Of a stretch of DNA of 42,740 nucleotides, positions 10,360 through 19,508 are shown in pieces (the stretch's first letter is position 1; every line of letters starts with the position of its first letter). The DNA lies in the NCBI GenBank assembly GCA_027622275.1, contig JAQBZB010000043.1, positions 1 through 42,740 of the forward strand, written 5' to 3'. The stretch comes from Planctomycetota bacterium. Lineage in GTDB: Bacteria; Planctomycetota; Planctomycetia; Pirellulales; Pirellulaceae. A model generated the notes under the pieces. The model did no database searches and was not told the DNA's origin. It worked only from the letters and a program-made list of their open reading frames with translations. Made by a program: the position numbers and the translations under genes.

Positions 10360-12996
10360 ATGAGTGACACGTCACCTAAACCCAGCCAGCCGGTATCAGC
10401 AGATCGGCAGCCAGAGATCCACGAAGTATGCCATCGCTTCGAGCAAGCATGGCAAGCTGGCGAGTCGCCGCAGATCGAAGACTTTTTGTCGAACGACTCA
10501 CCTAGCGATGAGTTGTTGGCCAAGCTGATCGAGCTCGATCTGCAGCATCGGTTGGCGAACGATAGCGAAGCGTCGATCAAACGGTACTTCGATCGTTTCC
10601 CCGGTTTGGTTGCCAACCCGGCGATGGCGGTCAACCTGATTCGCGTCGAGTTTGAGATCCGTCATCGGCAAAACCCAGAGATCTCGGCCGACGACTATTT
10701 AGAAGACTTCCCTTCCTTGCGCCTCCAACTTACCGAAGAGTTTAATCGCCATCGGAAAAGCTCCAAGAGACGATTCCCAATTCGGCTGAACTGTCCGCAT
10801 TGCAATGACCCGATCGCCGTTGGCGAGGGCGAGTCGTCCGAAGAAGAAGTCGTCTGTCCCTCGTGTGGCAGCTCGTTTCATCTGGAGCCGGATCGCACAA
10901 CAAGCTGGTCGACTGAAAAGCTGCCGGAGCTTGGAAAGTTCAAATTGCTGGCCGCCATTGGGAAAGGTGCGTTCGGAACGGTCTATAAGGCCGAGGATAC
11001 CGAACTGCATCGCATCGTGGCGGTCAAGGTTCCGCGGAGTGGTTCGTTCCACACCCCAGAAGACGAAGATCGCTTCATGCGCGAGGCGCGCAACGCGGCC
11101 CAGCTTAGCCACCCTGGTATCGTGCCTGTGTTCGATGTCGGCCGCAGCAACGCCTGTCCCTATATCGTCACGGAGTTCGTGGAGGGTGTGACGTTGGCCG
11201 ATGCGCTTACCGCGCGTCGGTTTGGAGCAAGGGAGGCGACGCGGCTCGTCATGCAATTGGCTCAGGCGTTGGAACATGCACATCGCCAAGGCGTCGTGCA
11301 TCGCGACTTGAAGCCTTCGAACATCATCTTGGAGATGGTGGGGCCGCAGGACTCCAAGTCCAAAGTCACTGACTCGGACGCCACCTTGCGTGACGGCTCG
11401 ACGGTATCTTCGGACCCATCGTCAAAAGGCACGCGCCGAGAGTCAGGGCCAGAGTATTTTCCGCGACTGATGGACTTTGGCCTGGCACGCCGCGACACAG
11501 GCGAAGTGACCGTCACGCAAGAAGGCCAGATCCTGGGCACGCCGGCCTACATGTCTCCCGAACAGGCCAAGGGCGAGGGACACCAGGCGGACAATCGCGC
11601 GGACATTTATTCATTGGGCGTGATCCTGTTCGAGTTGCTCACCGGCGAACGCCCCTTCCGCGGCAGCCAGCGGATGTTGTTGCATCAAGTAATTCATGAC
11701 GACGCGCCGAGCCCGCGCAAGCTCAACAATGCCTTGCCCCGTGACCTGGAAACAATCTGCCTGCGTTGTCTGGAAAAGGATCTCGACAAAAGATTCCAGT
11801 CCGCCGCCGAATTGGCCGCCGAACTGAACCGATGCCTCAAGGGCGAACCCATCCACTCGCGACCGATCGGCCGCGTGGAGCGGGCGGCGAGATGGTGTCG
11901 CCGGAATCCGGTGACCGCTGGGCTTCTCACCACGATCGCCGGTCTGCTGCTGGTGCTTGGCATCGCTGGACCGATCATTGCCTTTCGGCAAGCGACTCTA
12001 CGGAAGGGTGCCGAAAGGGCTCGCAACGATCTAAACGACGCGCTCGCGAAAGTGCAGAAATCCGAACAGGAAGCGCGCTCGGCCACTGCGACGGCCGAGC
12101 AGGCCACAACGGATGCGGAGAACTCCCAAGTCGAGACGCAACTCGAAGCAGAACGGTCAACGATCTTTGCCGACGACGCCACATCGGCGCGGGACGAATT
12201 GCGACGCAGTCTGTATTTCGCTCACATGAACCAAGTGCAGCACGCCGTTGAATTGGCGGACACAAATCGCGCCGATCAGTTGCTTAATCTTTATGTTCCG
12301 CAGTCCGGCGAGGAAGACCTGCGCGGTTGGGAATGGTACTACTGGTGGCGACAGAGTCGCAACTTTACCAAGAGTTTAGGCTTTTCCTCCCAGTACTCCA
12401 TCGCATACAGCCCTGATGGGAAATACTTGGCAGGATCGGATCGTGATCACAACGTCGTTCTTTTCGACTTAGCAAGCGGACTAGTGACTGCGAGCCTTAA
12501 AGGACACAGCAGCGCGGTTGGATCGCTCGTATTCTCGCGCGACGGGAAATGGCTGGCTTCTTCTTCGGAATGGGATCGCAAGGTATTCATCTGGGACATA
12601 GCCAAAAAGCAAGCCCTCTCATCATTCATGGCTCACGGCGGTAGTGGCGGTAGCATCCACTTTCTACCTGGCGGTAAGACCCTGGCCACTGCTGGTTGCG
12701 ATGAGGGGGCTGTGAACTCGACAATCAAGGTGTGGGAATTCGAGACCGGCCGCGAACTCTCCAGCAGACCACTTGGCGACAACTTTCGCCAGGTCGACAG
12801 TCTTGCCGTCTCACCGAACGGTCGGATATTCGCGGTGGTACACCACGGTGGCCCCGTGCGGTTCCTGGATGCCGACAGCGACAAGGAATTGGCCAGAATC
12901 GAGAACGCTTGGGGGTGCGCCTCACTTTTCAAACGACCGCAAGACTGTTGCCCAGCCCTTTCCCGATGGGTCTATCAATCTTTACAGCGTAGATGA
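10360..12996 (+). CDS. Hanks-type Ser/Thr kinase with TM and WD40 repeats, cut short by a frameshift
   Basis: An 878-codon frame. After a planctomycete N-terminal region comes an MJ0042-like zinc ribbon (CPHC near 145, CPSC near 168), then a full kinase domain: GKGAFGTVYKAED near 200, HRDLKPSN near 314, DFGLAR near 372 and SPEQAKG near 400. All catalytic residues are present. A TM helix lies at about 520-541, then a coiled-coil-like linker, then the first four WD40 units (VLFDLAS, FIWDIAK, KVWEFET, RFLDADS). From the GGGGG at 12911-12915 the frame leaves WD40 sequence, and the last 27 or so residues are out of register. Removing one G restores WD40 reading into the next frame. The kinase part could still be expressed and membrane-anchored. 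Confidence 0.9.
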   Translation: MSDTSPKPSQPVSADRQPEIHEVCHRFEQAWQAGESPQIEDFLSNDSPSDELLAKLIELDLQHRLANDSEASIKRYFDRFPGLVANPAMAVNLIRVEFEIRHRQNPEISADDYLEDFPSLRLQLTEEFNRHRKSSKRRFPIRLNCPHCNDPIAVGEGESSEEEVVCPSCGSSFHLEPDRTTSWSTEKLPELGKFKLLAAIGKGAFGTVYKAEDTELHRIVAVKVPRSGSFHTPEDEDRFMREARNAAQLSHPGIVPVFDVGRSNACPYIVTEFVEGVTLADALTARRFGAREATRLVMQLAQALEHAHRQGVVHRDLKPSNIILEMVGPQDSKSKVTDSDATLRDGSTVSSDPSSKGTRRESGPEYFPRLMDFGLARRDTGEVTVTQEGQILGTPAYMSPEQAKGEGHQADNRADIYSLGVILFELLTGERPFRGSQRMLLHQVIHDDAPSPRKLNNALPRDLETICLRCLEKDLDKRFQSAAELAAELNRCLKGEPIHSRPIGRVERAARWCRRNPVTAGLLTTIAGLLLVLGIAGPIIAFRQATLRKGAERARNDLNDALAKVQKSEQEARSATATAEQATTDAENSQVETQLEAERSTIFADDATSARDELRRSLYFAHMNQVQHAVELADTNRADQLLNLYVPQSGEEDLRGWEWYYWWRQSRNFTKSLGFSSQYSIAYSPDGKYLAGSDRDHNVVLFDLASGLVTASLKGHSSAVGSLVFSRDGKWLASSSEWDRKVFIWDIAKKQALSSFMAHGGSGGSIHFLPGGKTLATAGCDEGAVNSTIKVWEFETGRELSSRPLGDNFRQVDSLAVSPNGRIFAVVHHGGPVRFLDADSDKELARIENAWGCASLFKRPQDCCPALSRWVYQSLQRR

Positions 12997-15900
12997 CAAC
13001 CTCGAACTGCAGGGGACTCTGACGGGACATGCTTCGAGCGTTGGCGTGCTTGCGTTCTCCCCCGACAATACGCTTCTCGCATCTGGCTCGAACGATCGAA
13101 CGGTCAAGGTCTGGGATCTGAAATCGCAACGGCTTATTTCCGACCTGGCGACAGGTGCCGTTGTCTTCTCCGTTTGCTTTGCTCCCGATGGTCAATCATT
13201 GGCGGCGCTGTCGGGTGGCGTTCGCGTGTGGGACGTCGTGAATGAATTCAAACAGATTGTCCAGACCGGTCACTCACGCAACGTCGCATCGGTGGCGACA
13301 TCACCGGATGGCAAAACGGCAGTGACACGGGGCGAAGACGGCAATGTTGAGATCTGGGATACGCGAAGCAGGACATTGATTCACCACATCCACACGTCTC
13401 AGGGTGACGACGACATGTCGCTGTCGCCGGATGGTCAGACAATTGCCACGATCGGACCACCGCAGATCGGCCTTTGGGATGTCGCCACGGGCAAGAGGAA
13501 GGGTGAGTTGGTTCCAGAGACGAACGAAAATGCAGCTTGTGTACAGTTTTCGCCCGACGGCAAGCTGATTGCCGCGGGATACACCGACGGCGTAATCAGA
13601 ATCTGGGATGTTGAGACCCAACAACTAAAGAAGACGCTTGAAGGACATACCGACCATCTAATGGAATTGGCCTTTTCTCCCGACAGGAAGACTCTTGTTT
13701 CGGCGGCTTACTCAGGGCGGTTTATCTTTTGGGACGTGGAGACCGGTAAGCCGCTTTTCGATCGTCCAAATCCGGGGCACATTCGATCGATTACTTTCTC
13801 GCGAGACGGCAAGACGCTGGCAGTTACGAACGTTAATTCGACGATCATGTTGTGGGACGCGGCGACCGGCGCGTCAATCGGCGACTTGAAAGGGCACGCT
13901 GATGAAGTACTTGATGTAGCGTTTGCGCACGACGGCAAGACGCTGGCCTCGGCCAGCACGGATCGAACGATCAAACTTTGGGACTTGGCAACAGGCGAAG
14001 TAAAGAGCACGCTTAATGGGCACACTGGCAGCGTCAGCGCAGTCGTTTTTTCGGCGAACGGAAACGCGCTGTTGTCTGGCGGTTCAGACGGAACCTTACG
14101 CTTTTGGCGTGCCGCGTCGCAGGCGGATCTCGTGGCTGAAGAAAGCCGCATCAGCGCCCGCTCGCTTGCATTCTCGCCTGATGGCAAGACATTGGCGCTT
14201 GGTCGCGACAATGGCAAGATCAAACTTTGGGACACCTTCTCACATCAACACCGGTTCGAAATCCGTGGTCACACTGCTCCAATCGACACTGTAGCTTTTT
14301 CACCGGATGGAACACTTTTGGCGTCTGGAAGCCTAGATAACACGGTAAGACTATGGGACGCCAGAAGCGGCGACCTAATATCCGCGTTGCCTGGGCATCG
14401 AGCAGGTGCTTCGTCCGTCGCATTCTCGCCCGACGGAAGATGGTTCGCATCGAGCGGCTGGGATTCGTTGATAAAACTCTACCAACTTGACGGGTTGTCA
14501 TTGCAAGGAACATTCGAGGGGTATTCAGCTCAAGCACTCTCATTCTCGCCGGATAGCCGCTCTATTGCCACCGCTGACGTACATGACCATGGAGTCGTGA
14601 TCTTAGAAGTCCCTTCGGGACATGTAGTGGCAAAGCTTGCCGGCCACACGGACAGGGTAACCGACGCGCGGTTCTCGCCAGATGATGCGACACATCTGTG
14701 CTCGACGAGCCGAGACGGTACTATGCGGGTGTGGGATCTCGAATCTCGGAAGGAAGTCATACAGGAATCGTGTTCGCGCACTTGGCTCAACCTCGGAGTG
14801 TTTTCCAAAGATGGGCGGAGTGTGTACTGGTTGGACGCGGACGCGGGAGTCGGCATGTGGGACATTAGCACGCGAGATAGGCGGACGCCGGTGCCGAAAA
14901 AGGACGCTTCTGATTTGGCTACCTTCGCACTTTCGCCCGACGGGAAAATGTTGGCGACATCGCGGTGGTTTTCAGAGATTCGGCTTTGGAACGGGACAAC
15001 CGGCGAGTTACTCGACGTCGTTGACGATCGAAAGATGTCGGAGGACTATGCAGTCATCACAGCCATTGGCGACCCGAATCAGACTGAAGAGGAGCGGCAA
15101 AAGGACCAAATCAGGCAAATGACAGCCGAGCGGCATCTTCGCACGGTCGCGTTCTCTTCGGACGGACAGACAGTCGCGTCCGGCGGCGTGGGGGCGCTAG
15201 TTGAACTTTGGGACGCAGCATCTGGCGATTTCGTTCGGAGACTCGACGCGAACGGTGAAGTCAATGCTCTCGACTTCTCACCTGACGGGAAATACTTGGC
15301 GGCTGGGGGCTGGGGGAAAATGACAACAAAGGTGTGGCACACGGACTCGTGGGAAATGGCATACGAAATCGAGGGCCACAGTGGAAGGACTTGCGTCGGT
15401 TTTTCGCCTGATGGACGAACGCTGGCAACGAGTGGGGCGGATTGCGTCATTAGGTTGCTGGATCTGTCGACGGGGAAAATGCGTTCTATTTCAACAGGTC
15501 ATCAGAAACTCATTTCCTCGGTAGTATTCTCCCCTGATGCGAAGACGCTGGCCGTTGCGTGCGAGGATAGTCTGGTAACCCTGTGGGATGTCGCAAGCCG
15601 CAAGCAAATCCAAATACTTGAGGGGCATGCGGACATCGTATTCGCGGTGGCTTACTCGCCGGATGGCAAGACTCTGGCGACGGGAGATCGGGCGGGGATA
15701 CTCAAGTTGTGGGACGTGACGGACTTTGAACGCGTTTCGACCGTTGATTTAGGCGTATCAGGAGTGCTTGGCATTCGTGGCCTCGCCTTCTCACCAGACG
15801 GCCGGCAACTGGCAATTGGAACGATCGTCGGTCCCGCGGGTGGTCCCGCAGGCGGCCAAGGCGAAGTTATCGTGTGGAATGTTGCGGACAAAACAAGAGT

Positions 15901-16006
15901 GAACACTCGTCGCATGCCGCATCTGCTCGGTGTGCACTGTATGAGGTTATCACCAGACGGCCAGATTCTTGCCAGTGCGGGGTACGAAGGCTATGTCAAA
16001 CTTTAG
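12773..16006 (+). pseudogene. WD40-repeat continuation of the kinase gene, no start of its own
   Basis: The second frame of the same gene. Homologous sequence begins right after the G5 run at 12911-12915 (GAPHFSNDRKTVAQPF); anything before it in this frame is out-of-register. About 23 further WD40 units follow, most with SPDGK turns and endings such as KVWDLKS, RIWDVET, KLWDLAT and RLWDARS. The array forms beta-propellers, probably the periplasmic or extracellular sensor of the kinase. No ribosome site or plausible initiation codon lies at the junction. The frame ends at TAG (16004-16006) in the middle of a repeat, YVKL-stop-DADTGK, where a Trp codon TGG is expected. A programmed frameshift or sequencing error are alternatives to true decay. 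Confidence 0.82.
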
Positions 16007-16855
16007 GACGCTGACACGGGCAAACATCTGCGTACTCTCGCGGCACGAGTTGACGTGGAAGAAGCAAAGCGAGCTGATGCGCGAACTCGCGGCAATGAGG
16101 CTGGTCGAATCAACGCCACGCCACTGGAGGAAAAAGCCGGAAACTCGAGCCGCCCCGCACCGCGGCTCGACGGAGACTGGATCGAACTGTTCAACGGCAA
16201 GGATTTGACTGGCTGGCAGGTTGAAGGTAAAGGCGATTGGCAGGTGAAAGACGGAGTGCTCGTAGGAGCCGGTCAGCAGACTCGACTCGTATCGCGTGTA
16301 AGCGACTTCAGTAATGTCGCTGTCCGAGTCGAGGCGAAGCTGAAGGCAGGTGCTAATTCCGGTCTGCATGTCCGGACTACATTTGGTGCTGGGTGGCGGA
16401 GCGGATACGAAGCGCAGATGGCAAACCTGCCATCGCAGAAAACAATGACCGGAGGGATCTACGCCTGGGCCGATGTGAAGAGGCCACTGGTTAATGACGA
16501 TGAATGGTTCACGCTCACTTTCGTCGCCGATGATCGAGATTTGCGAGTCAGCGTAAATGGTCGCGAAACGTCCGCGGTGCGTCTGCCCGACGACGGTCCG
16601 CGGAGTGGCGCGATCTCCATCCAGGCGGTGAATCAAAATGAGGTTTGGATTCGGAAAGTTGAAGTTCTTCGAATCAAGGAAAAGGCCGCGTCAAACGAGC
16701 AAACAAATACGGACACTTCGACATTTCAACGCCCGTTCAACACAATAGTCATCACGGGAATGTCCCGCATATGCTCGCCGCCGTCCTCCGGATTGCCAAT
16801 CAGCTTGCCGTCCACGGGATCGACCACGAAGTCGAGATCCTCAAGTGGAAACTGA
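16007..16855 (+). pseudogene. C-terminal DUF1080 (3-keto-disaccharide hydrolase-type) domain, cut off by the amber codon
   Basis: This is the same reading frame as the WD40 array beyond TAG 16004-16006. It begins DADTGKHLRTLAARVD, completing the broken WD40 unit, then a short linker and a DUF1080/LamG-like jelly roll: DWIELFNGKDLTGWQVEG, then GDWQVKDGVLVGAG, NSGLHVRTTF and GYEAQM, ending near VLRIKEK (about 16680). The last 55 or so codons look non-homologous and run over an opposite-strand retropepsin remnant. A GTG at 16055 could start a 266-residue protein, but no ribosome site supports it. DUF1080 domains are known as C-terminal modules of planctomycete proteins and act on or bind carbohydrates. 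Expression would need readthrough or an independent start. Confidence 0.75.
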
Positions 16856-16917
16856 CCGATGAGTACCAGGCCATCGGCCTTAATCTCGGCCACATCGCCA
16901 ATGCACTCGCGCCCCCT
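16726..16917 (-). pseudogene. Remnant of a retropepsin-like (clan AA) aspartic protease, C-terminal part
   Basis: On the minus strand a 60-odd-codon open stretch ends at the TGA at 16728-16726. It reads CRGRECIGDVAEIKADG, then LVLIGQFPLEDLDFVVDP, then GKLIGNPEDGGEHM. This is the C-terminal pattern of single-domain retropepsin-like aspartic proteases common in planctomycetes (VLIGQVPLE, DFVVDP, LIGNP, GGEH). The N-terminal half with the catalytic DTGA is missing and no start codon is in place, so it is a fragment. It abuts a WD40 fragment on the other strand at about 16918. The family assignment rests on memory of the motif and was not searched. Confidence 0.5.
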
Positions 16918-16919
16918 GC

Positions 16920-17006
16920 ATGTCCGTTGGCTTCGATGGCAACGTCAAGCTCTGGGATACAGGTTGCGGAACACGTTTCGCGACATTGAGCGAACCGAGC
17001 AGATAG
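16920..17006 (+). pseudogene. Orphan WD40 repeat fragment
   Basis: A 28-codon frame from ATG 16920 to TAG 17004 reads SVGFDGNVKLWDTGCGTRFA, then TLSEPSR. This is one WD40 blade end (FDGNVKLWDTG) without neighbours. It has no relation in frame to the upstream WD40 gene and is separated from it by the retropepsin fragment, which points to a rearranged copy of a similar gene. Confidence 0.45.
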
Positions 17007-17112
17007 TGCGGACGGTCAGTTCATGGATAACTCTATTGATGTGAACAAGCGAACTGAACACTCGTTCTGTGATCCAAAGCCAGATTCCCCGCATGATTTT
17101 AGGCAGTAGATC

Positions 17113-17739
17113 GTGAACAGCTCGCACCTTTCAGAAACAAGCCAGACTTTGCTGAGCAAGCTCAAGGACCCCGCCGATCAGCAGGCTTGGGAGGACTTTG
17201 TCCAACGATACGGTAGTCGGATCTATGCTTGGTGTATGAAGTCAGGCTTGTCGGATGCAGATGCGTGTGATGTCCTGCAGGAAGTGTTGGTGCGCCTCTT
17301 GAAGCGTTTTCCGTCGTTCTCCTACAACCGTCAACAGGGCAAGTTTCGCAACTATCTCCGCACGATTACCGAAAACGTCATCCGCGATTCTCTGAGAAAA
17401 CACCAATATCGGGCTGACCAAGGAGTCGGCGGTTCAACCGCACAGGAGAAGCTTGCATGGGTTGAAGATCCCGGAGATGCCATCGCCCATTTGATGGAAG
17501 ATCTCGACAATGAGTTCTGGCGCGAGAACTTGGCAAGTATCGTGGAAGATCTGAAGAAGCGGCGAAAGAACCAAACCGATCTGCAAGTATTCGAGCTGCA
17601 CGAGTTGCAAGGGCTCTCACACGAAGACATCGCCGAGCAACTTGGTAAGTCCCGCGAGGCTGTTTACACACTGCTGAGCCGAGGCCGCAACAAAGTCAAG
17701 ACCGAATTCGATGCACGGTTCCCCACCGATGACAGTTAG
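17113..17739 (+). CDS. ECF-type RNA polymerase sigma factor
   Basis: A 208-residue sigma-70-family factor with a GTG start. Region 2 is DADACDVLQEVLVRLLKRFP (about residues 50-70), preceded by the planctomycete pattern DPADQQAWEDFVQRYGSRIY. Region 4 is LSHEDIAEQLGKSREAVYTL (about 173-192), followed by LSRGRNKVK, a clear helix-turn-helix. There is no region 3, as usual for ECF factors. No anti-sigma gene is adjacent; in planctomycetes such factors are often found beside Hanks-type kinases, and here the broken kinase-WD40 gene lies just upstream. That partnership is an inference. Confidence 0.92.
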   Translation: MNSSHLSETSQTLLSKLKDPADQQAWEDFVQRYGSRIYAWCMKSGLSDADACDVLQEVLVRLLKRFPSFSYNRQQGKFRNYLRTITENVIRDSLRKHQYRADQGVGGSTAQEKLAWVEDPGDAIAHLMEDLDNEFWRENLASIVEDLKKRRKNQTDLQVFELHELQGLSHEDIAEQLGKSREAVYTLLSRGRNKVKTEFDARFPTDDS

Positions 17740-17928
17740 CCGGCAAGCCCAGCCACCGAAGGTTTGGCCGATTCGGTGCCGCAATCGTAACGGGCGATTG
17801 CACTTTCGAAAAGACGTTTGAGCGAATGAGCCGTTTCCGAATGTGAATTGCCAGATGCGGGCTACTAACTTACACTAGAACACATCGACGGTACTCGATG
17901 GACTTGCGACCTGATCGGAGCATGCACG

Positions 17929-19371
17929 GTGTCTCAGCAGCACTCGACCTTACAGCACCCTCGTATCGCGCGACGAACGGCGATTCAGGCGGGGGCCATC
18001 GGTTTGCTCGGGCTCGGCATGGATCAGGTCAGCGCTCTTCAGGCAGCTGTTGGCGCGGCCGCGTCTGGCGGCAAGTCAGTAATATATATCTTCCTGTCCG
18101 GCGGACTTGCTCAACACGACAGCTTCGATATGAAACCGGATGCACCGGACGAGGTGCGCGGCGACTTCAAGCCCATCGCGACAGCGACGCCGGGGCTTCA
18201 GATTTGCGAGCACCTGCCGCTGCTGGCCCAGCGCAGCCGGCACTGGGCGGTGTGCCGTTCGATGACGCACAATTCGAACGAGCACTCGCAAGGGCATCAC
18301 ATCATGCTGACGGGCCGAACCGAGATGCCGCGCGGCTTCAGTCCGGACCGCGCCCAGGATTCCGATTGGCCCTGCATCGCAGCGATCGCGAATGCCGCGA
18401 CAGAGCCGCGCAATAATCTGCCGCCGGCCGCGGTGCTGCCCGAACGCTTGGTCCATTATTCGGGTCGCGTGATTCCAGGCCAGTTCGCTGGCATGATGGG
18501 CGAGCACCGCAATCCTTGGTTCATCGAAGCCGCCCCGTACCATACAACCTCTTACGGTGCCTTTCCACAGTTTCAGTTCGATCACCAAGACCGCGGCAAT
18601 GAAGACAAGCGAGCGTTCAAAGCACCGAGCCTCGAACTGCCGCACGGCCTGACGAATCCGCGCTTCGAGAACCGCATCGCGCTCGTGAATCAATTGGCGC
18701 AGCAGCGCCGTGAGCTGGAGCATTCCGCCGAGACGCAGAACTTCAACCGCTTTCGGCAAGGTGCCATTTCGCTGTTGACGGACGAGCGAGTTCATCACGC
18801 CCTCGACGTCACCAACGCCGACGAAGGGACTCAGGAACGGTACGGCAAGAACGCATTTGGATGGTCGTTGCTGATGGCGCGGCGGTTGGTTGCCGCAGGT
18901 GTCAACCTGGTCCAGGTCAACCTCGGCAACGACGAGGCGTGGGACACGCATGGCAACGCGTTTCCGCATCTGAAAGACAACTTGTTTCCACCAACCGATC
19001 GTGCCGTCTCCGCACTGCTCGACGATCTCAGTGAGAACGGAATGCTTGACGACACTTTTATCGTGATGGCGGGCGAGTTTGGGAGGACGCCGAAGATCAC
19101 ATTGCTGCCGCAGCACTATAAGCTCCCGGGACGTGATCACTGGGGAGCCGTGCAGTCGGTTTGGTTCGCTGGAGGCGGAGTGCAGGGAGGCCAAGTGATC
19201 GGCGCGTCGGACAAGATCGGTGCCTATCCCGCCGATTCGCCGCAGAAGCCTGAAAACCTTGCGGCGACGATCTACAGCGCTTTGGGTATTCCGGCGACAG
19301 CGGCTTGGTACGATCAGCTCGATCGTCCGCATCACATCTATCACGGTGAACCAATTCGCGGACTGGCGTGA
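17929..19371 (+). CDS. DUF1501-family exported protein
   Basis: A 480-residue protein of the DUF1501 family, related to the alkaline-phosphatase/sulfatase-like fold. The GTG start at 17929 has GGAG eight bases upstream. The N-terminus IARRTAIQAGAIGLLGLG looks like a twin-arginine signal. Family motifs include VIYIFLSGGLAQHDSFDMKP, SRHWAVCRSMTHNSNEHSQG, ERYGKNAFGWSLLMARRLVA, EAWDTHGNAFPHL, VMAGEFGRTP and GRDHWGAVQSVWFAGGGVQG; the Asp and His residues in these probably bind metal. DUF1501 genes usually sit beside DUF1549/DUF1553 cytochrome-like genes, but here a giant FG-GAP protein follows after 137 bp. The biochemical role of the family is unknown. Confidence 0.92.
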   Translation: MSQQHSTLQHPRIARRTAIQAGAIGLLGLGMDQVSALQAAVGAAASGGKSVIYIFLSGGLAQHDSFDMKPDAPDEVRGDFKPIATATPGLQICEHLPLLAQRSRHWAVCRSMTHNSNEHSQGHHIMLTGRTEMPRGFSPDRAQDSDWPCIAAIANAATEPRNNLPPAAVLPERLVHYSGRVIPGQFAGMMGEHRNPWFIEAAPYHTTSYGAFPQFQFDHQDRGNEDKRAFKAPSLELPHGLTNPRFENRIALVNQLAQQRRELEHSAETQNFNRFRQGAISLLTDERVHHALDVTNADEGTQERYGKNAFGWSLLMARRLVAAGVNLVQVNLGNDEAWDTHGNAFPHLKDNLFPPTDRAVSALLDDLSENGMLDDTFIVMAGEFGRTPKITLLPQHYKLPGRDHWGAVQSVWFAGGGVQGGQVIGASDKIGAYPADSPQKPENLAATIYSALGIPATAAWYDQLDRPHHIYHGEPIRGLA

Positions 19372-19508
19372 TCCCGTCGAGGGTGTCGCGACGAGGGCGG
19401 ACTGGGCAACGTATCTGCAGTCGTGTTTAATCTGCCATTGCGCGTCGGGACATTCATTCACAGAATGTCAGCGAACCAGTCGCCTTCGCACCTCGTATGG
19501 ACGGAACC

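Noticed and set aside
19417-19460. A CLICH pattern (c-type haem motif CxxCH) in a frame after the DUF1501 gene
   Set aside because: It lies in an out-of-frame overlap of the DUF1501 end and spacer, with no start, signal peptide or other haem-protein features; chance match.
18076-19461. 461-codon minus-strand frame across the DUF1501 gene
   Set aside because: Antisense shadow of a high-GC gene with all DUF1501 motifs on the plus strand.
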